From a virus: 21,398 bases of DNA. Shown here piece after piece: positions 21,197-21,398 of the stretch (position 1 is the stretch's first letter; every line of letters starts with the position of its first letter). The DNA lies in the IMG/VR virus record IMGVR_UViG_3300046515_000030, positions 1 to 21,398 of that record. One strand, given 5' to 3'. Made by a program: the position numbers and the translations under genes. The notes under the pieces were generated by a model, which was given only the letters and a program-made list of their open reading frames with translations, made no database searches and was not told where the DNA came from.

Positions 21197-21398
21197 TGAA
21201 TGGGTTGATATTGATTTACTCTCCCTGATACGACAGCGGCCCACTGACTGGCTGAAACAAAGTGGGCAGGTGCCAGATCTGTTTGCTGCGGTAGGCGTCA
21301 TGCATCCAGAGATAGAAGCCCGCGCAAAGTATATCTACCTGACGCAGAGCATCTATAACGCACACGGCATTGAGCTTGACCGGTTCGGACAGTACGTC
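21189..21398 (+). CDS. DUF2612 / gp48-like baseplate protein (5' part only)
   Basis: A GTG at 21189 begins a frame that runs off the window after 70 codons. GGAGGT (21178-21183) is five bases upstream, which supports this start. The visible part, with LLSLIRQRPTDWLKQSG and YIYLTQSIYNAHGIELDRFGQY, matches the start of the DUF2612/Mu gp48-like baseplate family, in which the LDRFG motif is typical. The gene follows J in Mu-like baseplates and links the wedge to the tail fibres. Confidence 0.78.
   Translation, partial: MSDEWVDIDLLSLIRQRPTDWLKQSGQVPDLFAAVGVMHPEIEARAKYIYLTQSIYNAHGIELDRFGQYV

Noticed and set aside
20618-21301. 227-codon open frame on the - strand across the J-like and gp48-like genes
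   Set aside because: It lies wholly opposite two well-supported baseplate genes, has no recognisable domain or ribosome-binding site, and its composition (Cys-, Ser- and His-rich) is that of an antisense shadow.

Overview
The window is a long run of late genes from a temperate, tailed phage or prophage of an enterobacterial host. The endolysin and both spanins are close relatives of lambda R, Rz and Rz1. The small terminase looks like Shigella phage Sf6 gp1, and a Q-type antiterminator candidate opens the window. The tail genes (sheath, tube, and a Mu/T4-like baseplate with gp25-like and J-like wedge proteins) show a contractile, myovirus-type particle. All genes lie on the + strand and are tightly packed. 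No integrase, repressor or replication gene falls inside the window, so its prophage or free-phage status cannot be read from it.

Layout. (1) 1-977: the end of an unidentified early gene, a Q/DUF1133-like antiterminator, then about 370 bases with no protein gene. This gap holds a candidate late promoter, two intrinsic terminators, a tRNA-Thr(UGU) and a small repeat cluster. (2) 978-2610: lysis cassette of two small membrane proteins (holin/antiholin candidates), lambda R-type transglycosylase, Rz, and Rz1 nested inside Rz in another frame; a terminator follows. (3) 2821-3916: a KilA-N/P63C-type protein and an unknown 119-residue protein, inserted between lysis and packaging. (4) 3996-8063: small and large terminase, DUF1073 portal and SPP1 gp7/MuF-like minor head protein, then a tiny Cys-rich reading frame. 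(5) 8189-10749: DUF2213 protease with a probable nested scaffold, a decoration/cement-like protein and a DUF2184 major capsid protein. (6) 10782-12720: neck genes (DUF4054 adaptor, HK97 gp10-like, stopper-like and neck-terminator-like). (7) 12740-16731: sheath (DUF3383), tube (DUF3277), tail assembly chaperone with a probable -1 frameshift extension, and a short tape measure. (8) 16733-end: baseplate proteins, ending inside a DUF2612/gp48-like gene.

How it works together: the antiterminator would switch on one late transcript. The terminase pumps DNA through the portal into a head shaped by the DUF2213 protease/scaffold. Neck proteins join it to a sheath-and-tube tail built on the hub, spike and wedge baseplate, and the lysis genes release the particles. 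Hairpins directly after the capsid and tube genes look like partial terminators that could tune the output of these abundant proteins.

The most notable signals are the probable frameshift in the chaperone gene, an in-frame ribosome-binding site and ATG inside the DUF2213 gene, a similar inserted beta-rich segment in both the sheath and the J-like wedge protein, a 38-codon Cys-rich gene, a G7 run in a gene overlap, and the KilA-N cargo pair. I see no convincing wholly new defence or anti-defence system.
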